Below, piece after piece: positions 25,607-34,890 of a stretch of 64,000 bases of DNA. The stretch lies in contig JAFABI010000090.1 in NCBI GenBank assembly GCA_023426125.1, positions 186,001-250,000 on the forward strand, read 5' to 3'. The stretch is from Bacillota bacterium (GTDB lineage Bacteria > Bacillota > Clostridia > Acetivibrionales > DTU013). Made by a program: the position numbers and the translations under genes. Positions within the stretch are counted from its first letter, which is position 1, and each line of letters starts with the position of its first letter. Under the pieces are notes generated by a model. The model made no database searches, had not been told where the DNA came from, and saw only the letters and a list, made by a program, of their open reading frames with translations.

Positions 25607-26320
25607 ATGATAATTTATCCGGCAATCGATGTCAAGGATGGAAGGTGTGTCCGGCTTGTGCAGGGACAATTCACCGATGTCACCGTATATTCCGATCATC
25701 CGGTGGAAATGGCCAAAAAATTTGAACAAATTGGAGCACAGTATCTCCACGTGGTGGACCTTGACGGAGCAAGACTGGGTGAGCCCCGGAATACCGCTGT
25801 CATAAGTGAAATGGCTGTTAAGCTGGGCATACCTGTCCAACTGGGCGGCGGCATCCGAACCATTGAAATGATTGAGATCATCTTGTGCAAAGGCATTCAT
25901 CGGGTCATCCTGGGAACTTCGGCGGTCAAAGATCCCAACCTTGTAAAAAAAGCGCTTCTGACCTTTGAAAACAATCTGGCGGTAGGCATAGACGCCAAAA
26001 ACGGCATGGTTGCCATCGAAGGCTGGGCAAAAACCAGCGAGTTTACAGCCATCGGATTTGCAAAGAAAATGCAGGACCTGGGGGCTAAAACAATCATCTA
26101 TACGGATATTTCAAGGGACGGTATGCTGGCAGGCCCCAACCTCAAGGCAATGGAAGAAATGGTAAAAGCGGTTGGAATAGAGATTATAGCCTCTGGCGGC
26201 GTAAAGAGCATAGAGGACATAAAAAATCTGAAGGATATCGGCGTCGCAGGAGTTATCGTCGGTAAGGCATTGTATACCGGGGACGTGGATCTGGCGGAGG
26301 CCATCAAGGTTGCCAGGTAG
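25607..26320 (+). CDS. hisA: ProFAR isomerase
   Basis: The 237-residue TIM barrel has two phosphate-binding half-barrels: IYPAIDVKDGRCVRLVQG at the start, VQLGGGIRTIEMIE near 79, YTDISRDGMLAGPN near 165 and IASGGVKSIEDI near 195. Catalytic Asp residues lie in AIDVKDG and TDISRDG. It isomerises ProFAR to PRFAR. GAGGAAAGACA precedes the ATG; hisF follows 27 bp later. Confidence 0.96.
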   Translation: MIIYPAIDVKDGRCVRLVQGQFTDVTVYSDHPVEMAKKFEQIGAQYLHVVDLDGARLGEPRNTAVISEMAVKLGIPVQLGGGIRTIEMIEIILCKGIHRVILGTSAVKDPNLVKKALLTFENNLAVGIDAKNGMVAIEGWAKTSEFTAIGFAKKMQDLGAKTIIYTDISRDGMLAGPNLKAMEEMVKAVGIEIIASGGVKSIEDIKNLKDIGVAGVIVGKALYTGDVDLAEAIKVAR

Positions 26321-26347
26321 TATTCCTGCATAAAGGAGAGAATTGAG

Positions 26348-27109
26348 TTGTTTACAAAGCGCATTATTCCCTGTCTGGACGTACATGCCGGAAGGGTAGT
26401 AAAAGGTGTTAATTTCGTTAATATCCGTGACGCGGGGGATCCTGTGGAGGTGGCGGCCGTCTATGACAGGGCCGGAGCCGATGAGCTTACATTCCTTGAT
26501 ATCACGGCCTCCAGTGATGCCAGGAGCATTATGCTGGATGTGGTGAGCAGGGTGGCTGAGCAGGTATTCATACCCTTTACGGTAGGCGGCGGCATAAGGA
26601 CCGCAGAGGATTTCCGCGAAATCCTGAAGGCCGGCGCGGACAAGATCTCTGTCAATTCAGCCGCTTTAAAGCGGCCCGAGCTGATATCGGAGGCAGCCTG
26701 GCGCTTTGGCAGCCAGTGCGTGGTCGTTGCCATTGACGCCAAAAGGAGACCGGACGGCAGCGGCTGGGAGGTTTACTTGAACGGCGGCAGGGTGAATACG
26801 GGCAGGGATGCGGTCAAATGGGCCGTAGAAGCCGAGAAACTGGGGGCCGGTGAAATATTGCTGACGAGTATGGACTGCGACGGTACCAAAGCCGGCTATG
26901 ATATAGAGCTTACCCGGAAGATTTCGGACAGCGTCGGGATTCCTGTGATCGCTTCGGGCGGCGCAGGCACAATGGAGCACTTTTACGAAGCGCTTACTGC
27001 CGGCAGGGCGGATGCTGTTCTGGCTGCTTCGCTTTTTCACTATAGGGAAATGGAGATACGGGATTTAAAGACATATTTAAAAGAGAAGGGTATCGAAGTC
27101 AGGCTGTAA
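26348..27109 (+). CDS. hisF: Imidazole glycerol phosphate synthase, cyclase subunit
   Basis: The 253-residue TIM barrel shows RIIPCLDVHAGRVVKGVNF at the N-terminus (catalytic Asp), FTVGGGIRTAEDFREILKAG near 77, LTSMDCDGTKAGYDIEL near 173 (second catalytic Asp) and IASGGAGTMEHF near 200. It closes the imidazole ring and releases AICAR. The start is TTG 26348 behind AAGGAGAG. It is the last gene of the block; hisIE lies 7 kb away. Confidence 0.96.
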   Translation: MFTKRIIPCLDVHAGRVVKGVNFVNIRDAGDPVEVAAVYDRAGADELTFLDITASSDARSIMLDVVSRVAEQVFIPFTVGGGIRTAEDFREILKAGADKISVNSAALKRPELISEAAWRFGSQCVVVAIDAKRRPDGSGWEVYLNGGRVNTGRDAVKWAVEAEKLGAGEILLTSMDCDGTKAGYDIELTRKISDSVGIPVIASGGAGTMEHFYEALTAGRADAVLAASLFHYREMEIRDLKTYLKEKGIEVRL

Positions 27110-27136
27110 TAAAAAATTTAGCGAAATAAATAAAAA

Positions 27137-27158
27137 AGGACGCGCAATGCGCGCCCCT
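27137..27158. repeat. Small palindromic repeat after hisF
   Basis: AAGGACGCGCAATGCGCGCC carries the GCGCAATGCGC core, also found at 17290. It lies between convergent hisF and the lipoprotein gene and could fold to a hairpin. Confidence 0.65.
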
Positions 27159-27199
27159 GCATGGTGAGGATATCAACATGGGAAACTAATTTCCTCGCC

Positions 27200-28336
27200 C
27201 TATTTCAAATAAATGATGCTGCTGTTATAGCTTCTTCCATCCAGTTCCGCAACGGCAATTTTTTTGCCTGAGGGGCTCCAGCTGGTTTCCGCGCTTCCTG
27301 TATTCACCGCAATTTGCAAGGATTTGCCGGCAAATACATCATAAAGATAGAGTCCGCTGCTGGTTGTGCCATTGACGACAGATTCCAGCCGGTATGCGAT
27401 CATCCGCTGGTCGGGAGACCATGAAACCCCGGTCAGTTCCGTTCCCTCTGCGACGGTTCTCAGGATATTCCCATCGGCGTCGGCAAGAAGAAGCTTTTTC
27501 GTGGATCCCACCCTCTGAGATATCAAGATTTGCTTCCCGTCGGGAGAAGGGATGATCCCATCGGCGTTTTCCACCTTCAGATCCTTTTTTTCCCCGGTCG
27601 CCGGATTCAGCATGTACAGCTGGAAGAAGGGGCTGTCAGCGGTTTCAAGGGTGATATAATAGATCTTGTCCTGCATTTTTCGCACCGTAAACAATTGCTC
27701 CTCCTGCAGGCCGGCTATCTGTGTGAGCTTTCTGTCCGTACCGGTCATATAGGCGCCACCTCCGCCATAGGAAACACCGATGACATTTTCAGCGTCGGCC
27801 CACTTAGCCGTATAGGCGGGCCCGAGATTGTCCTCTTTCACGGGGGATTGTCCCGGATCGTCCATGCTCACCAGATAATAGGCGGTATCTCCGATAGAGT
27901 ATTCATAGTACAACAGGTGCTTTTTGTCGGAAGACAGGGTCGCTCCGCCGAGAAACATATTCTTTTGGGCTTTTACTGTTTTGTATTCTTTGGTGTCCAG
28001 GTTGTACAGGTATAAGCTTCTGGGGTAGAATTCCCCATTCTCTGTGAGACTCATTTTTCCCAGCTCCCGGTTTTCCTTTGCAAGGACGACGGTCTGATCA
28101 TCCAACCAGTCGGTGATTTCCATCCCTTCATATTTATCAATTTTTTCGACGGAAACCTGGACCGGGTCGGCCTCGGTGCTCTCATTCTCAATGACGACAA
28201 TGCTTTTATCCGGCTCCCTCACCACGGTCCTGTCTCCTTCCTGCTGCATGCTGCAGGCGGTAAAAGCCAATAAGACTGCCAGAACCGCTGCGATTTTTAT
28301 TGCTTTCATATTTTTGATATTTTTCATGTTCTTCAT
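27200..28336 (-). CDS. TolB-like beta-propeller lipoprotein
   Basis: The 378-residue protein starts with a lipoprotein signal peptide ending in the lipobox LAFTAC (Cys28). The rest repeats WD40/TolB-like blades (SSDKKHLLYYEYS, SPDGKQILISQ, SWSPDQRMIAYRL, SWSPSGKKIAVAEL). It would sit on the outer face of the membrane. AAGGAGGCGATATAAC precedes the ATG. The two-component genes lie just upstream on the same strand, so it may be their output or an accessory sensor. Exact role unknown. Confidence 0.8.
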   Translation of the reverse strand: MKNMKNIKNMKAIKIAAVLAVLLAFTACSMQQEGDRTVVREPDKSIVVIENESTEADPVQVSVEKIDKYEGMEITDWLDDQTVVLAKENRELGKMSLTENGEFYPRSLYLYNLDTKEYKTVKAQKNMFLGGATLSSDKKHLLYYEYSIGDTAYYLVSMDDPGQSPVKEDNLGPAYTAKWADAENVIGVSYGGGGAYMTGTDRKLTQIAGLQEEQLFTVRKMQDKIYYITLETADSPFFQLYMLNPATGEKKDLKVENADGIIPSPDGKQILISQRVGSTKKLLLADADGNILRTVAEGTELTGVSWSPDQRMIAYRLESVVNGTTSSGLYLYDVFAGKSLQIAVNTGSAETSWSPSGKKIAVAELDGRSYNSSIIYLK

Positions 28337-28413
28337 GTTATATCGCCTCCTTGACTTTAATCTTATCAGGGCTTTGTATCGGAAATATAACCGTATGTTT
28401 CAAAATTGTAAAT

Positions 28414-29883
28414 TTATTTGTCTTTTTCACAGGCGGGAAAGCACAAGCGGAAGGTTGAGCCTTCCGGGCCGGTTTTAACCAATGCGACCGTTCCTCTCTG
28501 CTTTTCCACAAGCTTTTTGACGAGGGACAGTCCCAGGCCGGCGCCGCCGCTCTGCCGGGAACGGTTTTTATCCACGGTGTAAAAGGGCTCGAAGATTTTG
28601 GATTCAGCCTCCGCCGGCATACCGATGCCCGTGTCGCTGATTTCAACAAATACCCTGGAGCGCACTGTGTAATTTTTTACCCGGATGCTGCCTTGCGCTT
28701 TGTTGTATTTGACTGCATTATCCAAAAGGTTTACCAGAATGATGACCATGCTTTCCCTGTCGGCTTCGATAAACGCCTCCGTGAGTTCGGTTTCCAACCG
28801 TATCCCGAATTTATCCAGCTTTCCTTTTAAGCTGCTGCAAACCTTTAGGATGAGCTGCCTCACATCGATTTTTTCCATGGTGTATTCAAAATCATATTTT
28901 TCCAGGGCGGATAACTGCAAAACCTTGTCCACCATTTCATACAGCCGCTCGGTTTCCTGCTTGATATTGGTCCTTGCCTTTTCCATCAGTTCCGCGTCAT
29001 CGGGATACATTTCCAGAAGGTCGAGATATGCCTTGACCGAGGTCAGGGGTGTTTTGAATTCGTGCGTGACATTTCCGATAAATTGTTTCTGCTGTTTTTC
29101 CAGGTGAGACAGCTTGGCGACCGCAAGCGTAAGCTTTTGTTGCTCAGCCTGCATATCGCCGATGGTCTTAACGATCTGCCTGCTCATGTCGTAAATCCCT
29201 TCCCCCAGCTTTCCCAGTTCGTCTCTGCGGCGCGGGACCTCTATCTCGTATTGGCCTAACCTGATCCGGTCGGCCATATTTTTCAGCTTTAAAATTCCAT
29301 TGGCAAAAGAATTAAAATAAAAATATCCCAGCAGGAAGCTGGCAATGAAAACACCGGCGCCGATATAAACGAAGAGCGTCCGGATGTAATGATAGAACGA
29401 AAGGTTTCCCGCCAGCGAATAATAAAGCTGTATGACGCCTACCTGTTGGCTGCCTGCCGTTAACGGCGCGAGGTAGTAAAGGGAGTCCTGCTCCACCTGA
29501 TAGGCGATTTTATTTTGCAGCGCAAAGGAAAGGGCTTTTTCTACATTGGCGGTTTCACTTTTGGCCACGGATTCTCCGATTTTTTTCCCGTTTTTGTCGT
29601 ACAGCACGACCAATTGTCCGCTGACCCTGCCCAGCTGCTGCGCCAGCTCCTTTCCTCCGGAAGCTAAAAAGGTCTCGGGCAGCATAGAGGATTCGCCAAG
29701 GCTCAGCTGGAGGAAATACAAATTCGCCGTCCTGGCCTGCTGCGCCAAAAACGCTTCATATTGCACCTGTTGATCCTTTTTTATCCCATCCAGCACCAAG
29801 ACGCTTAATATCGCTACCGTGAGGAGCAAAAGCGCCGCCAGGAAAACACTGAATTTGATTTTTATGCTTATTCTCATTCTCAT
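28414..29883 (-). CDS. Membrane sensor histidine kinase
   Basis: The protein is about 489 residues: first membrane helix near residues 10-30, an extracytoplasmic domain to about 160, a second helix (FVYIGAGVFIASFLLGYFYF), HAMP, H-box FIGNVTHEFKTPLTSVKAYL near 270, N-box NLLDNAVKYNK, and G boxes DTGIGMP and GGAGLGLSLVKKL. It would phosphorylate the OmpR-type regulator encoded upstream. ATG 29883 is a reasonable start; GTG 29898 is an alternative. A MITE-like repeat ends 36 bp upstream, separating it from the regulator gene. Confidence 0.9.
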   Translation of the reverse strand: MRMRISIKIKFSVFLAALLLLTVAILSVLVLDGIKKDQQVQYEAFLAQQARTANLYFLQLSLGESSMLPETFLASGGKELAQQLGRVSGQLVVLYDKNGKKIGESVAKSETANVEKALSFALQNKIAYQVEQDSLYYLAPLTAGSQQVGVIQLYYSLAGNLSFYHYIRTLFVYIGAGVFIASFLLGYFYFNSFANGILKLKNMADRIRLGQYEIEVPRRRDELGKLGEGIYDMSRQIVKTIGDMQAEQQKLTLAVAKLSHLEKQQKQFIGNVTHEFKTPLTSVKAYLDLLEMYPDDAELMEKARTNIKQETERLYEMVDKVLQLSALEKYDFEYTMEKIDVRQLILKVCSSLKGKLDKFGIRLETELTEAFIEADRESMVIILVNLLDNAVKYNKAQGSIRVKNYTVRSRVFVEISDTGIGMPAEAESKIFEPFYTVDKNRSRQSGGAGLGLSLVKKLVEKQRGTVALVKTGPEGSTFRLCFPACEKDK

Positions 29884-29918
29884 ATCCGCCGCCACCATCC
29901 ATTAAGCACTGGTGAAAA

Positions 29919-30074
29919 TATAACGAGGCGCCAAAATGTCCCCCACCTCTATTGGTGGCGAGTACAGAATTGGTTTTCAGGCGGTGAGTATATCTCCTGC
30001 CTCGTTGAAACTCCACTGAGGTAAGGAAACTTTTCTACAACCGAAAAATTTCCTTATTGAATTAGGTCGTTATA
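29919..30074 (+). mobile_element. MITE-like repeat element, copy 2
   Basis: The 156-bp element has TATAACG and CGTTATA ends and the same outer blocks as the copy at 22877. It lacks the two nested hairpins of that copy, so it is the simpler form. It lies between the response regulator and kinase genes. Confidence 0.7.
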
Positions 30075-30090
30075 ACTTCCGCTAAAATTC

Positions 30091-30170
30091 TCTGCAAATG
30101 CAGTCTTGGAGCGCCGGGGGCTGGTCGCGGGCTTTGCCTGCTGCTCGCCCATGCAACCTGCATTTGCAGA
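30091..30170. repeat. Palindromic repeat with 13-bp inverted ends
   Basis: TCTGCAAATGCAG at the left is exactly inverted as CTGCATTTGCAGA at the right. In reverse complement the middle reads GCATGGGCGAGCAG-stem-GCGACCAGCC, the frame also found nested at 23029-23113. A related copy lies at 62434-62493. Confidence 0.7.
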
Positions 30171-30198
30171 AAAAGAGAAAGTAATATTTTCAGTGCTC

Positions 30199-30882
30199 CT
30201 AACTGCCTGAAGCTTTATAGCCTACTCCGTGCACGGTCTGCACGATATCATGAAAACCGGGGCCCAGTTTTTTTCTCACTCGCTGGATATGTATATCCAC
30301 CGTCCGGGTTCCGCCGATATATTCCATACCCCATATTGAGTCCAAAAGCTGCTCCCTTGAATAAACTCTTTCGGGGTTGGCGGCCAGAAGCGCCAGCAGG
30401 TCAAATTCCTTGGGTGTCAGGTCCAGCAGTATCTCACCGGCAACCGCTTTTCTTTGCTGCAAATTGAGCATCAATCCCCTGATGCGGATTTCAGCCTGCA
30501 CCTGCTCTCCGGTTTTCATCTGTAAGCGCCTTAGCAGAGACTTCAGCCGCGCAAGCAGTTCACGCATATCAAAGGGCTTTGTGATATAGTCGTCCGCCCC
30601 CAACTCCAGCCCCAGCACCTTGTTTACGATGTCCTCCTTCGCCGTCAGCATGATGATGCCCACCGGCCCCTTGCCTTCCAGCTTTCTCAGCACTCCGTAG
30701 CCGTCTATGCCCGGCAGCATGACATCAAGGATCAGCGCGTCGGGCTTAAACAAGTCAAATATTTTCAAAGCATCTTCTCCGTTATAAGCGGCTTCTACTG
30801 TAAAGCCCTCTCTTCTCAGAGCGTATACCATTGCGTCGGCGATATTCTTCTCATCATCGATCACCAATATTTTATGATTCAT
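30199..30882 (-). CDS. OmpR-family response regulator
   Basis: The 227-residue protein has a receiver domain with acidic pocket VIDDEKN (residues 8-14), phosphorylated Asp53 in LILDVMLPG and Lys102 in TKPFDM. The winged-helix DNA-binding domain runs from about 130 (LDLTPKEFDLLALLAANPER, GTRTVDIHIQRVRKKL). AAGGTGAAGCG precedes the ATG. It pairs with the downstream kinase; about 315 bp of repeats separate the genes, which is unusual for such pairs. Confidence 0.93.
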   Translation of the reverse strand: MNHKILVIDDEKNIADAMVYALRREGFTVEAAYNGEDALKIFDLFKPDALILDVMLPGIDGYGVLRKLEGKGPVGIIMLTAKEDIVNKVLGLELGADDYITKPFDMRELLARLKSLLRRLQMKTGEQVQAEIRIRGLMLNLQQRKAVAGEILLDLTPKEFDLLALLAANPERVYSREQLLDSIWGMEYIGGTRTVDIHIQRVRKKLGPGFHDIVQTVHGVGYKASGS

Positions 30883-31001
30883 CGCTTCACCTTTGCTTCA
30901 CCCTTGGAGGTTTATTCATTTCTATCCAGTACAATAGTATCACAATTTTTTACATTATTATAGCTTTTGCCGTGGGCGGGTGCATTTAAAAATATCATGG
31001 C

Positions 31002-31144
31002 GTACGAAAATTAAATGCCCCCTGGGGTGGATACATGCATTGCTGCATACCTGGGCTGGCAGCAAAACCCGGGTATCCTTGACCCGAAGAGAAAAGCAAC
31101 GCGGGCGAAGGTAGCCAGAATGCAAATGAAATTTTCGTTGTAGT
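31002..31144. repeat. Possible repeat relic in the regulator-chromate transporter gap
   Basis: ACGAAAATT near 31004 is inverted as AATTTTCGT near 31131, and the right end TTCGTTGTAGTA (31133-31144) equals 12 bases of the terminal repeat at 39981/40082. No gene is supported in 30883-31301. Confidence 0.35.
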
Positions 31145-31201
31145 ATGGGCCACTGGCACAAAAACACAAATCAAACCGTAAATCATTTATACTTTTAACC
31201 A

Positions 31202-31247
31202 TTGTGGTCACAAGTAGTTTTGATATATAATATATCTGAGATCAGAT
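31202..31247 (+). promoter_or_regulatory. Promoter and operator-like palindrome of the chromate transporter genes
   Basis: TTGTGG (31202-31207), 18 bp, TATAAT (31226-31231). Directly after it, ATCTGA and TCAGAT (31234-31247) form a palindrome placed where a repressor would block initiation. Confidence 0.5.
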
Positions 31248-31301
31248 CATCTTGATATCGCATACATATGACCAATTTGACATAAAGAGAGGCGATTTGG
31301 A

Positions 31302-31949
31302 ATGCCGGATCATAATAAGCCGGTTAAAAAGCATAAAGAGAAGATCAGGCAATTGCTGGACATATTTATCACCTTCCTTGCAATCTCGCCCGTTACCTTT
31401 GGCGGCGGCTTTGCCATGATACCCGTTCTGGAACGGGCGGCCGTTGTTAAAAAAAAATGGATCGATGAAAAGGAGATTGTGGATATATTCGCGGTTGCCC
31501 AGTCAATTCCGGGTGCCGTTGCCGTAAATTCCTCCATTTATCTGGGATATCGTCTTGCCGGCATACTGGGGGCCCTGGCTGCGATGCTGGGGATTGTATT
31601 GCCGACTTTTTTCATTATCCTGATCCTGACTGTCACACTGGCTTCATTTAGGGATAATCCGTATGTTCAGGCTGCACTCAAGGGGATCAAGCCTGTGATT
31701 GCGGCGCTGATCGCCTATGCAGGCTACAGAATGAGCAAGCCGGCGCTATGCGATGCCACCGGCTGGATCCTTGCGGCAATGGCAATCGTATTATTGCTGG
31801 TTTTCAAGGACCTGAACATATTCTTTTTAATCGTTGCCAGTATAGTTGCGGGTATGGCAATTGCAAAAGCAAAGGATATTATTGCAAGCAGAAAAATCCG
31901 GAAAAACAATGGGAATGAAGTAAACGGCGAAGAAGGTAAAGAGATATGA
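31302..31949 (+). CDS. chrA: Chromate transporter, half-size subunit 1
   Basis: The 215-residue membrane protein has the ChrA N-terminal signature PVTFGGGFAMIPVLERAAV, then FAVAQSIPGAVAVNSSIYLG and five to six hydrophobic segments. In many Firmicutes ChrA is split into two half-size proteins that work together; the partner overlaps by 4 bp downstream. AGAGAGGCGATTTGGA precedes the ATG. Chromate export is the family name, but the physiological anion in anaerobes is uncertain. Confidence 0.88.
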   Translation: MPDHNKPVKKHKEKIRQLLDIFITFLAISPVTFGGGFAMIPVLERAAVVKKKWIDEKEIVDIFAVAQSIPGAVAVNSSIYLGYRLAGILGALAAMLGIVLPTFFIILILTVTLASFRDNPYVQAALKGIKPVIAALIAYAGYRMSKPALCDATGWILAAMAIVLLLVFKDLNIFFLIVASIVAGMAIAKAKDIIASRKIRKNNGNEVNGEEGKEI

Positions 31950-32488
31950 GCATCTATCTGGACATCTTCATAGCTTTTTTTGCCATTGGACTTGTCGGCT
32001 TCGGGGGCGGGTATGCAATGATCCCCGTAATTCAAAATGAGATAGAAGCCCATGGGTGGTTGAGTTCCGCACGGTTTGAAGACATCGTTTCGGTTTCGGC
32101 GATGGCTCCGGGGCCTTTTGTGGCCAACAGCGCCGCAATGGTCGGCTATGAAACCTCCGGGATACCCGGGGCGATCGTTGCCTGCGCAGCAGTAATTTTA
32201 CCTTCCTTATTGCTGATCATCCTGTTCGGCAGGCTGCTAAGGAAGTTTCAAAACCACCCGCTGGCGATTTCGGCCTTCTATGGGCTGCGGCCTGTAATCG
32301 TAGGCATCGTCGTTTTTGCGGCATACAAATACGCCCTTGGAAGCGGAATTATCGGCGGAGAACAGATCGTGAACATAAAGAGCTTTGCTATTATGGCTGC
32401 TGCTTTTGTACTGCTGCTGAAGACCCGGGTCCATCCGCTGGTTATTATCCTTGTATCGGGAGCCGCCGGTGTTTTCCTGTTCAAATGA
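31946..32488 (+). CDS. chrA: Chromate transporter, half-size subunit 2
   Basis: The 180-residue partner has LVGFGGGYAMIPVIQNEIEA near residue 13 and VSAMAPGPFVANSAAMVGYE near 49, plus five to six membrane segments. Its ATGA start overlaps the stop of the first half, giving translational coupling. The following 170 bp before the maturase gene contain no supported gene. Confidence 0.88.
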   Translation: MSIYLDIFIAFFAIGLVGFGGGYAMIPVIQNEIEAHGWLSSARFEDIVSVSAMAPGPFVANSAAMVGYETSGIPGAIVACAAVILPSLLLIILFGRLLRKFQNHPLAISAFYGLRPVIVGIVVFAAYKYALGSGIIGGEQIVNIKSFAIMAAAFVLLLKTRVHPLVIILVSGAAGVFLFK

Positions 32489-32661
32489 GATGGGGATAAA
32501 CTCGGTTCTGATAGATTCCGGCTTGTCTTCCGGCGTCGGCAGCGATAATATATTTATGTCGGAGGGCGCGGGCAAGTACCGGAACGCCTGCGCTTTACAG
32601 ACGGGCGATGACACAGGATTTGAGTTTTTGATATTACGACCATGAAAAGGAGGAGAAAAGC

Positions 32662-33780
32662 ATGCCGCCGCTATCACTGCTGATTAAACCTGCATCCAGC
32701 TTGTGCAATTTAAGGTGCAAATACTGTTTTTATCATTCGATAGCCGACAGCCGTGTGGTGAAATCCTACGGGATCATGAAGGAGGATACACTGGAGCTGC
32801 TTGTGAAAAGGGCGCTGGAGTATGCCGATGCAGCCTGCACCTTTGCTTTTCAGGGCGGAGAGCCTACACTGGCGGGACTTGAATACTATGAGAAGCTTAT
32901 TGAGCTTGTAAAAAGATATAATGTTAGAAATCTGAGGGTAAATTATGCAATACAGACAAATGGGATGGTTATCGACGAAAAGTGGGCGCGGTTCCTGTCA
33001 GACAACAATTTTCTTACCGGAATATCGCTGGACGGGTATAAGGATTTGCATGATGCTTCCAGGTTTGATGCCGGAGAAAAGGGTTCCTTTACCAGGGTAA
33101 TGGAGGCACTCAACCTGTTTAACAAATTCCGGGCGGAATACAACATACTCTGTGTGGTGAATTCCCACACCGCCAGGCATATTCACAAAGCCTATAATTT
33201 TTTTAAAAAGAATAATTTTAAATACCTGCAATTCATACCCTGCCTGGATCCGCTGGACGAAAAACCCGGTGGACATGATTTTTCCCTCACCCCTGAAAGA
33301 TATACCTATTTCCTTAAGAACCTTTTTGATGAGTGGTATAAGGACATTATCAAGGGCGACAGGATCAGCATAAGGTATTTTGACAACCTGGTAGGGATGA
33401 TCCTGGGCTATCCGCCGGAGTCCTGCGGCATGGCGGGAATATGTACGGCTTATTTTGTGGTTGAATCGGACGGAGGCGTTTACCCCTGCGATTTTTATGT
33501 GCTGGACGAATGGTATCTGGGTAATATCCGGGAGGCCGGGTTGAACGACTTGAAGAACAGCGGGAAGGCAAAGGAATTCGTTGAAATATCCGGGTATGTC
33601 GACCCCAGGTGCAATGAATGCGGCTTTTACAATTTGTGCAGAGGCGGCTGCCGCAGGTCACGGGAACCTTTTATGGACGGCCGTCCGGTCCTGAATTATT
33701 ACTGTGAAGCCTACAAAGCTTTCTTTGAATATGCCGGCAGCAGGCTCAGGGAAATTGCCTTCATGTTTGCAGGAAGGTAG
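32662..33780 (+). CDS. Radical SAM/SPASM protein, anaerobic sulfatase-maturase type
   Basis: The 372-residue protein has the radical SAM cluster motif CNLRCKYC (Cys15, Cys19, Cys22), FAFQGGEPTLAG near 72, and a C-terminal SPASM domain with Cys residues in SCGMAGICTAYF, VYPCDFYVLDEWYLGNI and CNECGFYNLCRGGCR. The layout matches anSME enzymes that turn an active-site Ser/Cys of a sulfatase into formylglycine. No sulfatase is encoded in this window, so the target is unknown and other peptide modification is possible. AAAGGAGGAG precedes the ATG. Confidence 0.85.
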   Translation: MPPLSLLIKPASSLCNLRCKYCFYHSIADSRVVKSYGIMKEDTLELLVKRALEYADAACTFAFQGGEPTLAGLEYYEKLIELVKRYNVRNLRVNYAIQTNGMVIDEKWARFLSDNNFLTGISLDGYKDLHDASRFDAGEKGSFTRVMEALNLFNKFRAEYNILCVVNSHTARHIHKAYNFFKKNNFKYLQFIPCLDPLDEKPGGHDFSLTPERYTYFLKNLFDEWYKDIIKGDRISIRYFDNLVGMILGYPPESCGMAGICTAYFVVESDGGVYPCDFYVLDEWYLGNIREAGLNDLKNSGKAKEFVEISGYVDPRCNECGFYNLCRGGCRRSREPFMDGRPVLNYYCEAYKAFFEYAGSRLREIAFMFAGR

Positions 33781-34027
33781 AAGGGGACAGGAGTTTATAT
33801 AATAGTTCAATGATCAGGATATAGTTCCGTATAATATGGTAGGGGTCTTTGACCGGCAGGGCCACTACCTTGTCCGGGTGCGCTCCCGTTCCGTTACCGG
33901 ATTTGAATCCATTCGCGGATCTTCCTGTCCGGATTCGGAAAAGTGAAGAAAGCAACAGGAATACTTTTATTTTATAGCATGGAAGGGTTTCAGGGCAAGT
34001 CAAATTTTTGCTCCTTTCCATCTCTAC

Positions 34028-34056
34028 TTGTCAATATACTTCCGGTAGTCTATAAT
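34028..34056 (+). promoter_or_regulatory. Sigma-A promoter of hisIE
   Basis: TTGTCA (34028-34033), 17 bp, TATAAT (34051-34056), 82 bp before the hisIE start. The rest of the 33781-34137 gap shows no gene or repeat that I can support. Confidence 0.75.
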
Positions 34057-34137
34057 AATTGGTAACAACACTACAGAAAACGGCTTGTGCCGGGTGCGGC
34101 CGCTCGTTTGACAGCCGGGCACCAGGAGGATATATTC

Positions 34138-34851
34138 ATGATAGATATCATTGATCAGCTCAAGTACGATGAAAAGGGACTGATTCCGGCAATCGCCCAG
34201 GACTATAAAACCGATGAAGTTCTGATGCTGGCATACATGAATGCCGAGTCGCTGGCAAAAACGCTGGAAACCGGCAAAGCCCATTATTACAGCAGAAGCA
34301 GGCAAAAGCTCTGGCTCAAGGGGGAAACCTCCGGCCACTTTCAAAAGGTCAGGTCCCTAAGTATTGACTGTGACGGCGATACGGTGCTTTTAAAGGTGGA
34401 ACAGACCGGCGCCGCCTGCCATACCGGACACAGATCCTGCTTCTACCGGAAGACCGAAATGGAACCTAACGCTGCGACCAATACGGAGACATCAATAAAT
34501 AACGCCGTAGCAAGCGATATCGAGCCTGCCGGTCCGGCGGAAACAGAAAAGGCTGTTGACGAAATTCCTGCCGGTCCCGAGGTGTTAAAGGCCGTCTATG
34601 ATGTAATTAACCAGAGGGTATCTCATCCGAAAGAGGGCTCCTACACCAACTACCTGCTTGACAAAGGTCTGGACAAGATACTGAAAAAAATAGGCGAAGA
34701 GACCTCGGAAGTAATCATCGCGGCTAAAAACGGCTCGCAAAGCGAAACCTCCTACGAGGTTGCAGACTTGCTGTACCATGTAATGGTAATGCTTGTAAAG
34801 CAGGAAATGACCATGGAGGATATCTACGAAGAATTGGACAAACGGCGGTAA
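34138..34851 (+). CDS. hisIE: Bifunctional phosphoribosyl-AMP cyclohydrolase / phosphoribosyl-ATP pyrophosphatase
   Basis: The protein is about 237 residues. The HisI domain (1-105) has AQDYKTDEVLMLAYMNAES, YYSRSRQKLWLKGETSGH and the zinc/metal motifs SIDCDGD and CHTGHRSCFY. A low-complexity Ala/Glu linker (about 110-140) leads to the HisE domain (about 145-237) with GSYTNYLLDKGLDKILKKIG and EETSEVIIAAKN, YEVADLLYHVMVML. It catalyses steps two and three of histidine synthesis and completes the set begun at 18 kb. Start ATG 34138 follows AGGAGGATATATTC. Confidence 0.95.
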   Translation: MIDIIDQLKYDEKGLIPAIAQDYKTDEVLMLAYMNAESLAKTLETGKAHYYSRSRQKLWLKGETSGHFQKVRSLSIDCDGDTVLLKVEQTGAACHTGHRSCFYRKTEMEPNAATNTETSINNAVASDIEPAGPAETEKAVDEIPAGPEVLKAVYDVINQRVSHPKEGSYTNYLLDKGLDKILKKIGEETSEVIIAAKNGSQSETSYEVADLLYHVMVMLVKQEMTMEDIYEELDKRR

Positions 34852-34890
34852 ATACGTGGGGTATTGGGATAAAAAAAGAGATTGGAGTAA

